DNA of 64,000 nt from Haliotis asinina (lineage: Eukaryota; Mollusca; Gastropoda; Lepetellida; Haliotidae): assembly GCF_037392515.1 (NCBI RefSeq), contig NC_090280.1:76365004-76429003 (forward strand). Direction: 5' to 3'. Below, one piece after another: positions 10,171-20,807 of the stretch. Made by a program: the position numbers and the translations under genes. The notes beneath the pieces were generated by a model, which saw only the letters and a list, made by a program, of their open reading frames with translations, did no database searches and was not told where the DNA came from. Numbering within the stretch: the first letter of the stretch is position 1; each line of letters starts with the position of its first letter.

Positions 10171-11349
10171 CCAAAGAAGGTATCACTTGCAAATGAATGA
10201 GAATTCTTTCCCATAGCGGATACAGGGCCATGCTCGTTGCAGTTACTCTTGTACTGACCGCCTATCACTATCAGTATAAGTGTGTACTGGGAGGTGGGAG
10301 GGTGGGGTGTGGGAGTGTGCCGAGGTCGATTCAACTGAAGCGTCCGTTAAATCGCTAATATCATCATCGACAAATGCAAAACCGTTTCTAACCGACGAAG
10401 TGAATTATCTTACTTGCTGCGCAGTGTGTTTCATGGACCTTTTTTGTGTAAACGACTCAAACTGTTCTCACTGAAGCAGTGATTCAATCCTGTACAATAG
10501 TCTGGAGCTTCTGCCAACGGTAATTTGAGTTGTCATCTATGTTATAGCGTATGGCGATTCACATTTATCGGTTTGAGGCTGCTTTTCGGAAATGTATCAT
10601 ATGACCGCTCTGTCTCATCACTGAACGCACAATATTACTCTCTGTCCTCGTCAATAAATATGATTTTTCCTCTTCACTGGTCATTGTTTACGTAGTTGGC
10701 AAGTATTCCGCTTGTTCAATCACGTTCGTTGGTCACAGTCCCAAACATCCGGCGAATGGGTTATGATAAAAGAAAGATTCTACTACTCACCCTTCTGTAT
10801 TAAATCAAATTTACCTGAACACACATGTATACGCCTATATACCTAGTTATGATACTAAAAATATGAAAATGAATAGATATGCCCCGCACAAAATTAGACA
10901 TGTTACTTTAAAGCAAAGTGGAATAGAATAGTTCCGTTTTAGTAGTACACTTTTCGATGCAAGACGAATATTCTAGCGCATGCGTGTACGTCTACTTCAC
11001 AATCTACTTCCTTCCTGTGCATGAGACATGGCATGTATTATTTCATAGACAGACTGTGTTTAGAGAAGTTCATTGCTGGAAGTTCATTAACGTAAGTTTT
11101 CATTCACGCTTAATCAAGGGCAAACGTCAGAGACACTTGTCGGACTGGCAGCAACGCATTTTTGGGGCGCAGCTGGTAGAATTAATTGGCTGTCTGTAGC
11201 TTTCGTTTCAAAAACCTCACAGATCTGAGACCTCTTTGAATTGATTCTGAAAATTTTGGTAACTTCAGTTTTGATTGGCTTGTCGTCTCATCTTTATGCT
11301 CTTCCCTTGTATCTGACCTTTCCGATCCAACACGCAACGCAATTTTGGT

Positions 11350-11475
11350 ACACCTGCAGAATACCGGATATTTACCATCCATATTGTTTAGTGTCACATC
11401 ACCCTAAACCTTACTCTAACCCTAACCAAACTCGCTTGCTTTCAAAGATGGTGGAAGGTATGCTTACCCAATTTA
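11350..11475. repeat. Repeat with telomere-like core, right copy in inverse orientation
   Basis: The complement reads 'ccaccatctttgaaagcaag', then 'tttggttagggttagagtaa' and a 'tattctgcaggtgtaccaaa' edge, matching the copy at 9940-10170. Confidence 0.55.
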
Positions 11476-11810
11476 GGTACCCATGTCTTGCCAAGAACCG
11501 TGATGTTTATCATGTTTATGACACCATCGCTGCTTCTCCCACCCACTCACCAATATGTGTTCACTCATCACTCCGAGACAAATCATTTTAACCAGATAAG
11601 TGTTCGCTTGACACTGACAGAATCATCAGGAAAACCAATTTCTGGTCTCCACCGTTGTGATCTTGAAGGAATAATGTTAAAATAAGCAGCCTGAACACAT
11701 ACTCAGCACTGTACCTTTATTCGTTGAGACTGGTTTTTAAAAATTTACCAACTTTTGTTAGTCTTGAGTTGAATTTGTATTCAATACAGCTACTTTACCT
11801 TTGTTTACAG

Positions 11811-11925
11811 AAAGCTATGGCTGCTGCAGATGTTGCCGAATCAGGATGTGGTGATCACAAGTTTCTGGAGTATGATGGCCCAAGGAAAGGTGTTAAATAC
11901 CCAATAAGAGTTCTCTACTGTGGAG
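11811..11925 (+). CDS. DENR: DENR coding exon 1 (CDS from 11817)
   Basis: Acceptor 'ctttgtttacag' precedes 11811, so an upstream non-coding exon exists. ATG at 11817 ([13 protein letters not shown]). Donor 'TGGAG|gtgag', phase 1. Confidence 0.9.
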
Positions 11926-14900
11926 GTGAGATAATGCTCAGTATGTTCATCATTATGGTCATGTGACATTCGTTTTCACAACTCTTCTGAAAAAGGCAAT
12001 GCTCAAGAAAGAGTATGCAATAGGCATGTCCACAGAAAACATGAAAACATAACCATAACCAAATTAAGTTTGAATTGTTTGTGTACAAATATGAGTAAAA
12101 ATATGAAAACTTACATGTTCTTAAATTTCAGTGATTCACAGAATCAGTCAATGTTGAGAATAAGATACCACCCAAATATTCTTTACCAGTGTCTCTCTGT
12201 ATATTTCCAATCTTGCAATTTCTTACTGTGTCCATTGTTGTCTTGCAGAGTGCAGCATGCCTGTGGAGGTAAGTTTGATGTTTTTAAATTAAAGAGTGAG
12301 TATTCAAGTGAATAATCCAGTATGTGGTTCATAATTAGATATCTGACATCCATTACTTGCACAGTTTTATCTGTAAATCATGAAAAGACATAGTCCATCC
12401 CCATTGCCAGTGGTCTGTTTGTTCAGAAACTAGTGAAATCTTGAGCGACAAGTTGATGTTTTTCTAATCTAGTTATAAACTCTACTTCGGAAAGAGGACT
12501 GAACTGGTTTGATCTGACCCATGGGAGTAACTTTGAGCATGTGACTTATCTGAGGCTTTAACCCTCTGGAACATTGCTAACATAAAACTTATATTTTATC
12601 AGCAACTGGAATTAAAGCAGGACAGAGTTAATTCTGACTAGCAAGATCAGGTGGTTGACACATGTTGACTTATTCCAACTGCAGGATCAATCATTCAATG
12701 CACATGCTGTGGATATCTGGAAAGTCTGGTTGAGACTCAGTTATTTATATACAGCTTGAATAATGCTGAGTGCAACGTAAAAATAAACTCAAGAAGAAAA
12801 ATAAAATCTGCATGTTCAAGGATCAGTCGTTCATCATGTTTTTGCATTTAGATGTTTTTCTGTGATACATTAGCTCTTAGCATGAAAAACTGATGACAGA
12901 ATGAGTGAGTGAGTGTGTTTAGTTTTACGCCGCACTCAGCAATATTCCAGCTATATGGTGGTGGTCTGTAAATAATTGAGTCTGGACCAGACAATCCCAG
13001 ACAACATTAGTATCGAACTACACACATGCATGCATAATGATCACCTTTAACCACCTTGATTCAGATTGAATTAAGATTTAATTTTCAACAAAGTCATACC
13101 ATCATGGTATAGAGTTTTGAAGGGAAGGACAGTTTCAGTGTTTACATGACAGTGGAACATTGGCTTCATGGCTTTGTTTGGTAATTTGGGGTGCTCCTGT
13201 AGAGGTCTTCAAATATGACATGCTAGGTAATGGTCTCATTCATAAAGACTCAGATGAAATATGTATGCATCCCTCTAATTTTGTTGGTTTCCATTGCTTG
13301 CAGTACTGTGAGTTCTACCCCAACTATGATAAGTGCAAGGAATGGCTGAAGAGCAACATACCAGAGGAGTTTTCCCGGCTCATGGCAGGTTAGTGATGAC
13401 AATATCTAACCTGTAGCACCTCATAGTCAGGGCCTAGATTTTCGAAACTCACTTAGCACTAAGATAGTCGTAAGTGCCATTCATTAACATTAACTTACAA
13501 CTATCTTACCGCTAAGAGAGCTTCGAAAATATAGGCCCAGAAGTCCTGCTAGAACCAAGATGCAAGAGGAATCTAAGGTGCCACAATCTGCTGTACACAG
13601 TTGTATTCCTTAGATGTGTACACACAAATGTCTGAGTTAGAATATTGGCCTTCAATAACCCATGCTTGTTGTAAGTGGCAACTAATGGGATTGGGTGTCA
13701 AGTGTAGCATAGAAAACTACACTTGTTGTAAGAGGCAACTAATGGGATTGGGTTGTCAGGCTCGCTGACTTGGTTGAAACATATCGTGATATCTCAGTTG
13801 CGTATGTCAAGGTTGGACATTGGTCTTCAGCAAACCATAATTGTCATCAGATGCAGCTATTGAGATTGAATGGTGAGATATGCTGTCATTGTATCCCAGT
13901 TGCGTAGAATGATGCTCATGCTGTTAGTCACTGGGTATTGTCCAGACTCGACTGTTGACAAACTGCCTTCATATAGTTGAAATAATTTCTGATTCAAAAG
14001 TCAGGTGTAGCATAGAAAAGTACAGTTGTTGTAAGGGGCAACTATTGGGATTGGGTGGTCAGCATATAAAACTTATTGAATATTTTTTTAAGCATTATAT
14101 AAATTTTGAGACATACATCTTGAACTTAATTTTTGAAATGTTGTATTCCTTCTAGTGCCAAAGATATATTGCCATTAAGCATGACAAACACTGTTCCATA
14201 TTTTAGTACTTGTAGAAAATAAACAATATTTGGAAATGTTTACAGTGAAAAATTAGATTGCTGATCTTGTTGAACAGGATTGGTGAAATGGGATACAAGT
14301 TTCTGCATATTTTAATGAATATTTAACTCATTCATTCTCAGAGCCATTAAACTGCTCCTATAAGGTTTTTTTCTGAATCTAACTATTGAAATGGACCTGT
14401 GGTATGTTTGTGTGACCTTGACCCGGTGCTTGTTCCAGACAAAGATGAGGAGGAGGCGAAGGCAGGGGAAGAGGACGGGGAGAAGAAGAAGAGGCAGACT
14501 CGAGGGGGGAAAGGTATGATGAAGCCGAAGAAGAAGACAGAACCACAGGGAATCAAGATGTGGACAGCAACGAGGGGCAAGAAGAAGAAGGTCACTTGTG
14601 TGGCTGGCTTAGCATCATACGGTAAGGAGGATCAGCTGAAATATCATTGCAGAATTCGGCAGAATCAGTACCTTTGGTTTGAGAGCATTGTTGACATAAA
14701 GACCATTGTTAAAAGAAAGCAGGGTTCATATCAACTTGAAAAATCCTAAAATTGGATTCCTACACAAAGGCCCGACATTCATTTTACTCTTGAAAAGATC
14801 CTGATTGCCAATGACTTGCCCTAAAAAGACCCTATATTTATCAAAATTTGTCAAGTTATGATAATGCAAGAAACATAATAATAATTAATAATAATTAATA

Positions 14901-17900
14901 CATTAATAAAAATACCTAGTAAGGGACTTAATTTATGTTTTTTTCTGATTATAATGGAGGCATGTACCAAACCCACTCACACACGACGCACATGCACACG
15001 CACATGCACAATTCCCCAGAACCAAGTGGGTGACATTGTATACAGGTCAATTCTCCTGTAAGGTACACCGTTTTCAGTCTATAGTCCTACTTCTTCATTA
15101 GTTGAATAAAACTGAGAAGCTTTTATATGTGCACATGTGGACAGTAGATGTAATACATTAACAAACATGGACACTTTCCAAGGGGTGCCAGTAGCTCATT
15201 AGCGCTGTCTGGTATTAGCAGTGGACAAATAGAAGCCAAGCGTAGATTTGTGTAGATAGGAAAAAGCATTGATTAGTAATGTACAAAAAGAAGCAAGGGA
15301 GGTAATTAGCTCTGCCTCGTGATAGAACATATAGAAGCTTATAAAGTTTACAAAAGTATAGAAAGTCATATGTAATTTTGTAAACAGCAAATATTCTGCA
15401 TCTTGAAAATTTTACGTACCACCAGCCTGTTCTGCGACGTATTATTTTTGCGAGAGTAGGAGGCTTTGCAAAGCCAACATTGTTAAGTTAAACTACATCG
15501 CTTCTTGTTAATCCCTTTGATCTGAACAGTATCAACTATGTGTCAGTGGGCACTGTGATTGCTAACTCAGTGTCAGTCGGCATGTGACTATAAGAGGCAG
15601 ATTGGTCGGTCTCTCACAAAATCGAAATGTTGAAGTTTTTAATTGTACAGAAGCGTGGAGAGAGAGGCCTACCAGATCCCTCGAAGGCCTCGACACCTGA
15701 GAAGTCCAGGAGGATGCCTGCTGTTAACCAAACCATTGAACAAAGTTTGAATAACAGTGGCCATGACACAACCATTACTAACTGTGGTGTCAAGCAAAAA
15801 CAAGAAAATAATAATTTCTATCCAACCTCAAGAGCCAAGATCGCAAAGTATGCAATTGACAACGGAAATACAAGGGCCGCCAGGCACTTCAGTTCTGTTC
15901 TTAACACGAACATTGGCGAAAGCCCCATCAGATTCATGACGGAGGCTTACCTTGCTAAGAAGAAAGAAGACAAGACTGCTGATATCGAAGAATTAGTACC
16001 CAAACAATGCAGCCGCCCCCCTCATGTTGGGAGAATTAGACAAACTTGTGAAACAACATGTGGCTGCCATTCGTGACTATGGGGGTATTGTCAATTACAA
16101 TATTGTTTTGGCTACTGCTAAGGGTATTGTTTCTTTTGAAAATAGATCACTTCTTGCTGAAAACGGAGGCCCCATTTCCTTAAGTAAAACATGGGCAGAA
16201 TCTTTCTTAATGAGAGCAAGCTTTCTGAAACGTAAAAGTATGAAAGCAGCTAGAAAATTGCCTGACAACTTTGCTGAACAGCAGGAACAGTTCATTCGTG
16301 GTGTAGGGGAGGCTGTTTCCAAACATTACATCCCATCGGATTTGGTTGTTAATTTTTACCAAACTAATGTCAAAATTGTACCTGTCTCGAACTGGACATT
16401 AGCTACTCAAGGATCAAAACAAGTGGGCATTGTAGGCCTTGTAGATAAGGGTGAAGTGACAATGGTATTAGGAAGTAGTGCAAGTGGTGACCTCCTTCCC
16501 CCTCAGCTGATTTGCCAAGGACTTACTGATAGATGCCACGCCCACTTCAAATACCCTGAAACCTGGCACATGACTCACTCCGCAAACCACTGGAGCAACG
16601 AATCGAGCTTGCTCAAGTATATTGACCATGTGCTTGTACCTTACACCAAGACTGTGAAAAAAGAACTCTAGTTGCCATTGAAACAAAAATCTCTGCTGAT
16701 CACTGATGTTTTTGCAGCACATCGTTGTGAATTATTCTTGAGCAAGCTGAAGCTGCGGAACTTCATTGTCAAATTTGTTCCAGCTGGTTGCACTGGCAAA
16801 CTGTAGCCAATGGACCTTTATGATAATTCGGGGGTTTAAGTCAGCTGTGAAAACACAGTTCACAGACTGGTATGCTGATTGTGTTGCAAAGAATCTAAAG
16901 GACGGGGGTGATCAACATGTTGATCTACGCATAAGCACATTGAAACCTCTCCATGCCAGATGGATCGTGTCCAGCTTGGACTGTGTGAAGAAAAATAAAG
17001 ACTCAATGATTTGTGTATGGAGGGCATCCGGTCTTCTCAATGCGATAATATTTGTTAGTATAAGTATTTGTTATCTGACACTGATTAAACTGTCTGGGAG
17101 TGCTATATCCAATTTGTTATTACTGCGTGTAGAATTTGTCAGTGTATTTCAAGAATATAGTATATACGTCATCAGGAATATTTGTTTTGTGGTGGGTGTA
17201 TTTATAAGTATTGAAGGAATATCTAAATGTTTGTTGAAGTAAATTTACGTTTCTAAATATTACTACAGAGAATTTTTTACATGGGGAAGAGAAACGCAAA
17301 ATTCACAAAATATAAAGAAACGCAGAATATTTCCTGTTTGCAGTAATCAGAAAATCCAAGGACGGTATCTGGACAACAATGACTGCGTTGATTAGTCATG
17401 TACAAAAAGAAGCAAGGGAGGTAATTAGCTCCGACTCATGATTGAACATATGGAAGCTTATAAAGTTTGCAAAAGTATAGAAAGTCATATCTGATAGTCA
17501 GAAAATCCAAGGAAGGTCTCAATGACTGTTTTAAAATCTTAACTGATGAAACTGATGTGTTTCTTGACTGTATTTTCACTTAGTCTTCAGAAACCAGTGT
17601 CCACAGTAATGCCTGAATTACCTCCCTTCAGACTGTTTCAAGCAAAACCAATGTCTAGTAAACACACACACTGTGTTTCACACCATGTACCCTTGTAGGA
17701 AATTGAACCTTGGTCTTCGGCATGACGACCAAACACATAACCACAGGACTATCCCACAGCTCCTATTGTCCAAGGAAGGGTCACCGAACAAGACTATTGT
17801 TATGCAGGTTAAAGCATTTTCTGGTTGTAGGTTCCAGTCCTCCATAGGAGTACAAAGTGTGAAGCCCATTTTTGCCATCATATCACTTAAGCAGCATAAA

Positions 17901-19107
17901 ACCATACTCACCCACTCACTCATACATGAAACATGTTCCTATGTCTTTGGACAGACATCGACCTGAAGGATGCCTGCAAGTTCTTTGCCACCAAGTTTTC
18001 CTGTGGGTCGTCAGTGATGGGCGAGGATGAGATAGTCATCCAAGGCGATGTCAAGGACGATCTGTGGGATATTATTCCAGAGAAATGGAAACAGGTAACA
18101 CTGATGTTGGTGTTTGGTTTCGTGAGCATATTGATGTATTTATGTCATGTGAAGATCCGGAGTAGAAATTTTCTTCGGCAACCTATGCTTGTCACAAGAG
18201 GTGAGTGATGGGATTTAGGTGGTCAGACTTGCAGACTTGGTTGACAAACATCATCATATCCCAAGTGTATAGAGCAATGCTCATACTGTTGACCACAGGA
18301 TAGTATTATACAGATTCAATTATTTACAGACCACCTCCATATAGCTGGAATATTGTTGAGTTCAGCTCTATAATTCAAAATCAAATGTCTTTTGTGTGAA
18401 GGGCCGCAGGGCCATTCACATGAAGTGTATTGGCACAGCAAAGGATCATTGTAAAGAGAGAATCACACTTCATTTCAACCCGTTTCTGCTCCTAAAGGCA
18501 TAATTCTTGATAGTTTATGGTTGCCTTAAGGTGATTAAATTATTACACTGAAGGTGTGACTCAGTAATTAATTGGTATGTATGGGTTCCAATATTCTCTA
18601 AGGACAGACATCTGAGGTTAAATGGTACAGATCTTCAGTATTTTTTAAGCTTCATCAATGCTGATTCTTGGTTTCTTGAACACTTAGAATTTTCAAGATA
18701 TAGCTCAAGACCCATGAAGGTCCCGGTGTTGAACAGGCCTTCAGCAACCCATGACTTCCATAAAAGGTGACTATGCTTGTCGTAAGAGGCGGCTAACAGG
18801 ATTGGGTGGACAGGCTCGCTGACTTGGTTGTCACATGTCATTGGTTCCCATTTGTGCAGATCGATGCTCACTGGATTGTCTGGTCCAGACTCGATTATCT
18901 ACAGACCACCGCCATATATCTGGAATATTGCTGAGTGCGGCATAAAACTAAACTCAGTCACTCATGTGACTGAAATATAGCTGACATAAAATTTTAACCC
19001 ACTCATGAGCACTGTTCCAAGGGGCTAAACCTATATCATAGTCTTGATTGTCTTTTTCTCAACAGGTTGATGAGGACGATATAGATGACAAGGGAGATAA
19101 GAAATGA
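11817..19107 (+). CDS. DENR: DENR (density-regulated protein), complete six-coding-exon gene
   Basis: Exons 11817-11925, 12249-12268, 13304-13388, 14439-14621, 17955-18094 and 19066-19107 join in frame to 192 residues (human DENR is 198). The N-terminal zinc-binding part shows 'VLYCGECSMPVEYCEFYP' (human 'VLYCGVCSLPTEYCEYMP'). A Lys/Glu-rich linker follows, then the SUI1 domain with '[20 protein letters not shown]' and an acidic tail ending DDKGDKK. In its partner complex with MCTS1, DENR recycles 40S subunits and promotes re-initiation after short upstream reading frames; it is cytosolic. All introns are GT-AG and a polyadenylation signal lies 36 nt after the stop. Intron 4 contains a pogo-like transposon. 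Exons 4-6 fall inside the first unit of the tandem array, and truncated copies follow at 36757 and 57744. Confidence 0.95.
12249..12268 (+). CDS. DENR: DENR micro-exon (20 nt)
   Basis: Bounded by 'ttgtcttgcag' and '|gtaagt'. It encodes ECSMPVE with the split codon, supplying a cysteine of the zinc-binding site. Skipping it would shift the frame. Confidence 0.9.
12903..13060 (+). repeat. Abalone SINE-like element, head part
   Basis: 'gagtgagtgagtgtgtttag', 'ttacgccgcactcagcaata' and 'ggtctgtaaataattgagtc' are the conserved head of the family, here in DENR intron 2. The rest of the intron (12269-13303) is featureless. Confidence 0.8.
13304..13388 (+). CDS. DENR: DENR coding exon 3 (85 nt)
   Basis: Acceptor 'ccattgcttgcag', donor 'GGCAG|gttagt'. 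Encodes [15 protein letters not shown] and [10 protein letters not shown], with the remaining cysteines of the N-terminal metal site. Confidence 0.93.
13428..13540. repeat. Short palindromic MITE, family 1
   Basis: Best-preserved member: arms 'gggcctagattttcgaaact' and 'gagcttcgaaaatataggcc', with inner arms 'aagatagtcgtaagt' and 'acttacaactatctta'. It lies 40 bp after DENR exon 3. Confidence 0.85.
13640..14065 (-). repeat. Degenerate abalone SINE-like copies in DENR intron 3
   Basis: At least two overlapping or nested decayed copies: 'ataacccatgcttgttgtaa', 'gctcgctgacttggttgaaa', 'gatgctcatgctgttagtca' and 'tattgtccagactcgactgt'. The word 'gtgtagcatagaaaa' recurs at 13700 and 14005, a small local duplication. 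Confidence 0.65.
14439..14621 (+). CDS. DENR: DENR coding exon 4 (183 nt), first exon inside the array unit
   Basis: Acceptor 'gtgcttgttccag', donor 'TACG|gtaagg'. Encodes the acidic then basic linker ([20 protein letters not shown] ... [12 protein letters not shown]) and [10 protein letters not shown] before the SUI1 domain. Confidence 0.92.
15263..15374. repeat. Left copy of a ~120-bp direct duplication around the pogo-like element
   Basis: 'gcattgattagtaatgtac ... gaaagtcatat' recurs at 17,383-17,500. Unit B has it once (37,531-37,645). The transposon sits in the left copy, so a local tandem duplication accompanied or preceded the insertion. Confidence 0.75.
15375..17343 (+). mobile_element. 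Decayed pogo-like (CENP-B/tigger-type) DNA transposon in DENR intron 4
   Basis: Ends are inverted copies: 'tgtaaacagcaaatattctg' at the left and, on the complement, 'tgcaaacaggaaatattctg' at the right, with TA at both borders. The transposase remnant spans about 15,627-17,060 in several frames. 15627-16076 has a pogo-type HTH ([20 protein letters not shown]). 16024-16671 has the DDE core ([19 protein letters not shown]; first catalytic Asp replaced by Tyr). A later piece has '[11 protein letters not shown]' and 'VPAGCTGKL', the second and third catalytic blocks. Stops and frame changes make it dead. It is absent from units B and C. Confidence 0.85.
17383..17500. repeat. Right copy of the ~120-bp direct duplication
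   Basis: 'gcgttgattagtcatgtaca ... aaagtcatatctgatagtca', matching 15,263-15,374 and the single copy in units B and C. Confidence 0.75.
17660..17775 (-). repeat. tRNA-derived SINE fragment in DENR intron 4
   Basis: 'cacaccatgtacccttgtag' and 'aattgaaccttggtcttcgg' are the complement of the B-box half ('ccgaagacccgggttcgatt' in better copies). Orthologous pieces lie at 37,815-37,920 and 58,805-58,915. Confidence 0.65.
17955..18094 (+). CDS. DENR: DENR coding exon 5 (140 nt), SUI1 core
   Basis: Acceptor 'gtctttggacag', donor 'AAACAG|gtaaca'. Encodes [18 protein letters not shown] and [17 protein letters not shown]. The exon is nearly unchanged at 38111 and 59099. Confidence 0.95.
18170..18372 (-). 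repeat. Abalone SINE-like element in DENR intron 5
   Basis: 'cctatgcttgtcacaagagg', 'gcaatgctcatactgttgac', 'ttatttacagaccacctcca' and 'atagctggaatattgttgag'. Equivalent copies at 38,330-38,523 and 59,318-59,510; unit C has a second one at 59,745-59,945. Confidence 0.75.
18712..18960 (-). repeat. Abalone SINE-like element, nearly complete, unit A only
   Basis: Runs from 'tgaaggtcccggtgttgaac' through 'gcttgtcgtaagaggcggct' and 'ccagactcgattatctacag' to 'gcggcataaaactaaactca'. There is no counterpart at the matching place in units B and C, so it inserted after the old duplication or was lost there. Confidence 0.8.
19066..19107 (+). CDS. DENR: DENR terminal coding exon 6 (42 nt)
   Basis: Acceptor 'tttttctcaacag'; encodes [13 protein letters not shown] and stop TGA at 19105-19107. 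Confidence 0.93.
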   Translation, partial: VDEDDIDDKGDKK

Positions 19108-19142
19108 TGGATGAACATTGTCAGCACTCTTCACTATATGTA

Positions 19143-19148
19143 AATAAA
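19143..19148 (+). terminator. DENR polyadenylation signal AATAAA
   Basis: AATAAA 36 nt after the stop codon. The same signal is kept at 39256-39261 and 60708-60713 in the partial copies. Confidence 0.75.
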
Positions 19149-19240
19149 TTTTGAGGACAAACACCATTATGTTCTTTTGTAGTTTGTGTGTTGTTTTTAA
19201 GTAGTTTGCTACAGAGAGTCACTGTAAGGCTAACCAGTGA

Positions 19241-19485
19241 AGGTCCGGGGTAGAATAGGCCTTCAGCATCCCATGCTTGTCATAAAAGACAACTATGCTT
19301 GTAGTAAGCTGCGACTAATTGGTCGCTCACTTAATTGACACGTTATTGGTTCCCAATTGTGCAGTTCGATGCTCATGCTGTCCACTACTGGATTGTCAGG
19401 TCCAGACTGGATTATTTACAGACCGCAGCCTTACAGTTGCAATATTGCTGATTGTGGTGTAAAACTAAACTCACTCACTCACTGT
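19241..19485 (-). repeat. Abalone SINE-like element, complete
   Basis: Starts 'aggtccggggtagaataggc' and ends 'gtaaaactaaactcactcac'. It is shared with units B (39,356-39,596) and C (60,808-61,040), so it predates the array. Confidence 0.8.
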
Positions 19486-20570
19486 AAGGCTACAGAGGTA
19501 CACTATGGTACTTACACATAATACTCCTCTATATGTTCATCCACTAACACAATCAGGTGTTCAGGCTTGCTGATTAAGCTGACACACTTCATCAAATCCC
19601 AATAACATAGATTGATGCTCATGATGCTGATCACTTGATTTTCTGGTCCAAACATTATTGTCAACACTGTCACCAAATAGCTGTAATATTTACACAATCA
19701 AGATATAATCCCAGGTAGATTTCTATGCTGTTGCTAAAAAGTTACGTCATGAACACAGTAATCAAACAGTTGAACAGACAGAAAATGTCACATAATGTTT
19801 GAAATTGAAGACAGTACCAGTCAGACTTGGTACAAACTCACTCACTGGTGAAATTGTGTTTTTTAACACCAGGAACCTTTCTTAGCTGAACAATGAAGAT
19901 CCAGTTACAGGGCTCCAGATACAGGTCGTATCGGCGTATATACGGATACAAAATATGCAATGTGGTAGGGAAAAAATCATGAAAAGTAGCAGATATGCAC
20001 CACAACAAATCATTTACGGAGTATTTACCTGAGAAAGTATTGTTATTGACCTGTTTACACAAGAGATGTGAATCATCTGTGATGCATCCATGAAACGAAC
20101 ACAAGATTACTTACTCGCCATTAAATGCCATTCAATACTCTAAATGTACTCTTTAACTTTTCCAAGTAGTCTTATAGGGAGAAAATAAGGCGTGCATACT
20201 CCTCATGTTCAAAAAGTATCTGGAGTTAGAATTGGTCATCAGATACCCATGCTTGTCATACGAGGCAACCACTAGGATCAAGTGGTTAGACTCTTGTATT
20301 GGTTGACTACGACTGCATTGAACGATGTTCATGCTGTTGATCACTGTACTGTTGGTCTAGACTTGAATATTTACAGACCAACGCCATATAGCTGGAATGT
20401 TACCGAGTGCGTAGTTAAACAACAATCAATCAATCAGACCTTTCTTATCCCAAAGGAGAACCCATCAGTAGCTGACTTTTTCATTGGGGGAACTATTTTG
20501 CCTTTCATTTATTACATCTAATTCTTTTATTTAATTTTTGAATATGCAATCGTTATGCGCTGAAGCATTC

Positions 20571-20807
20571 AAGTAGGAAAGCTGAAAAGCACTAATTGCT
20601 GAATCCGTGTTACTATAATGGCTGCTGAACAGTTCTTTCACTTGTACTTTCCCAATTACACTGCTTTTCATTAAATCCACGACACAGAATTAATCATGGT
20701 ATTTAATTAGCTATGCATCAATGTATTCAGCCCGTTCACTGCCGCTAATCATGTATTCATACAACACAGTAGAAGGGAATCGTGGCAATACAAATAGGTC
20801 TTTCCTC
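20571..20807. promoter_or_regulatory. Conserved non-coding island, unit A (237 bp)
   Basis: Identical over 237 bp to 40,326-40,562 in unit B, although flanking sequence differs every 10-20 bases. Unit C (61,766-62,002) shows one difference. It contains AT-rich homeodomain-like words ('atggtatttaattagctatg', 'gctaatcatg', 'actaattgct'). No reading frame. A cis-regulatory element is an inference; recent gene conversion of just this patch is the alternative. Confidence 0.5.

Larger units (their letters stand above)
8365..11810. promoter_or_regulatory. Divergent CCDC62/DENR upstream interval
   Basis: Separates the first coding exons of two divergent genes. 8472-8702 holds two MITEs and 8938-9235 SINE debris. 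Between about 10,250 and 11,100 the sequence is richer in CpG than its surroundings and free of recognisable transposons, so both promoters probably lie there. A donor-like 'cattaac|gtaagt' at 11,091 could end DENR's non-coding first exon. No TATA box or defined start site can be named from sequence alone. Confidence 0.45.

Noticed and set aside
9984-10196. Former chromosome end or a coding frame made of VRVRVKVRG-type repeats
   Set aside because: The tract is a degenerate TTAGGG-like run within a repeat that recurs inverted at 11,350-11,475; the frames simply translate the repeat.
10957-11199. 80-codon frame upstream of DENR as a separate small gene
   Set aside because: No recognisable domain; it overlaps the expected promoter and first-exon region and has no codon pattern or homologue that I know.
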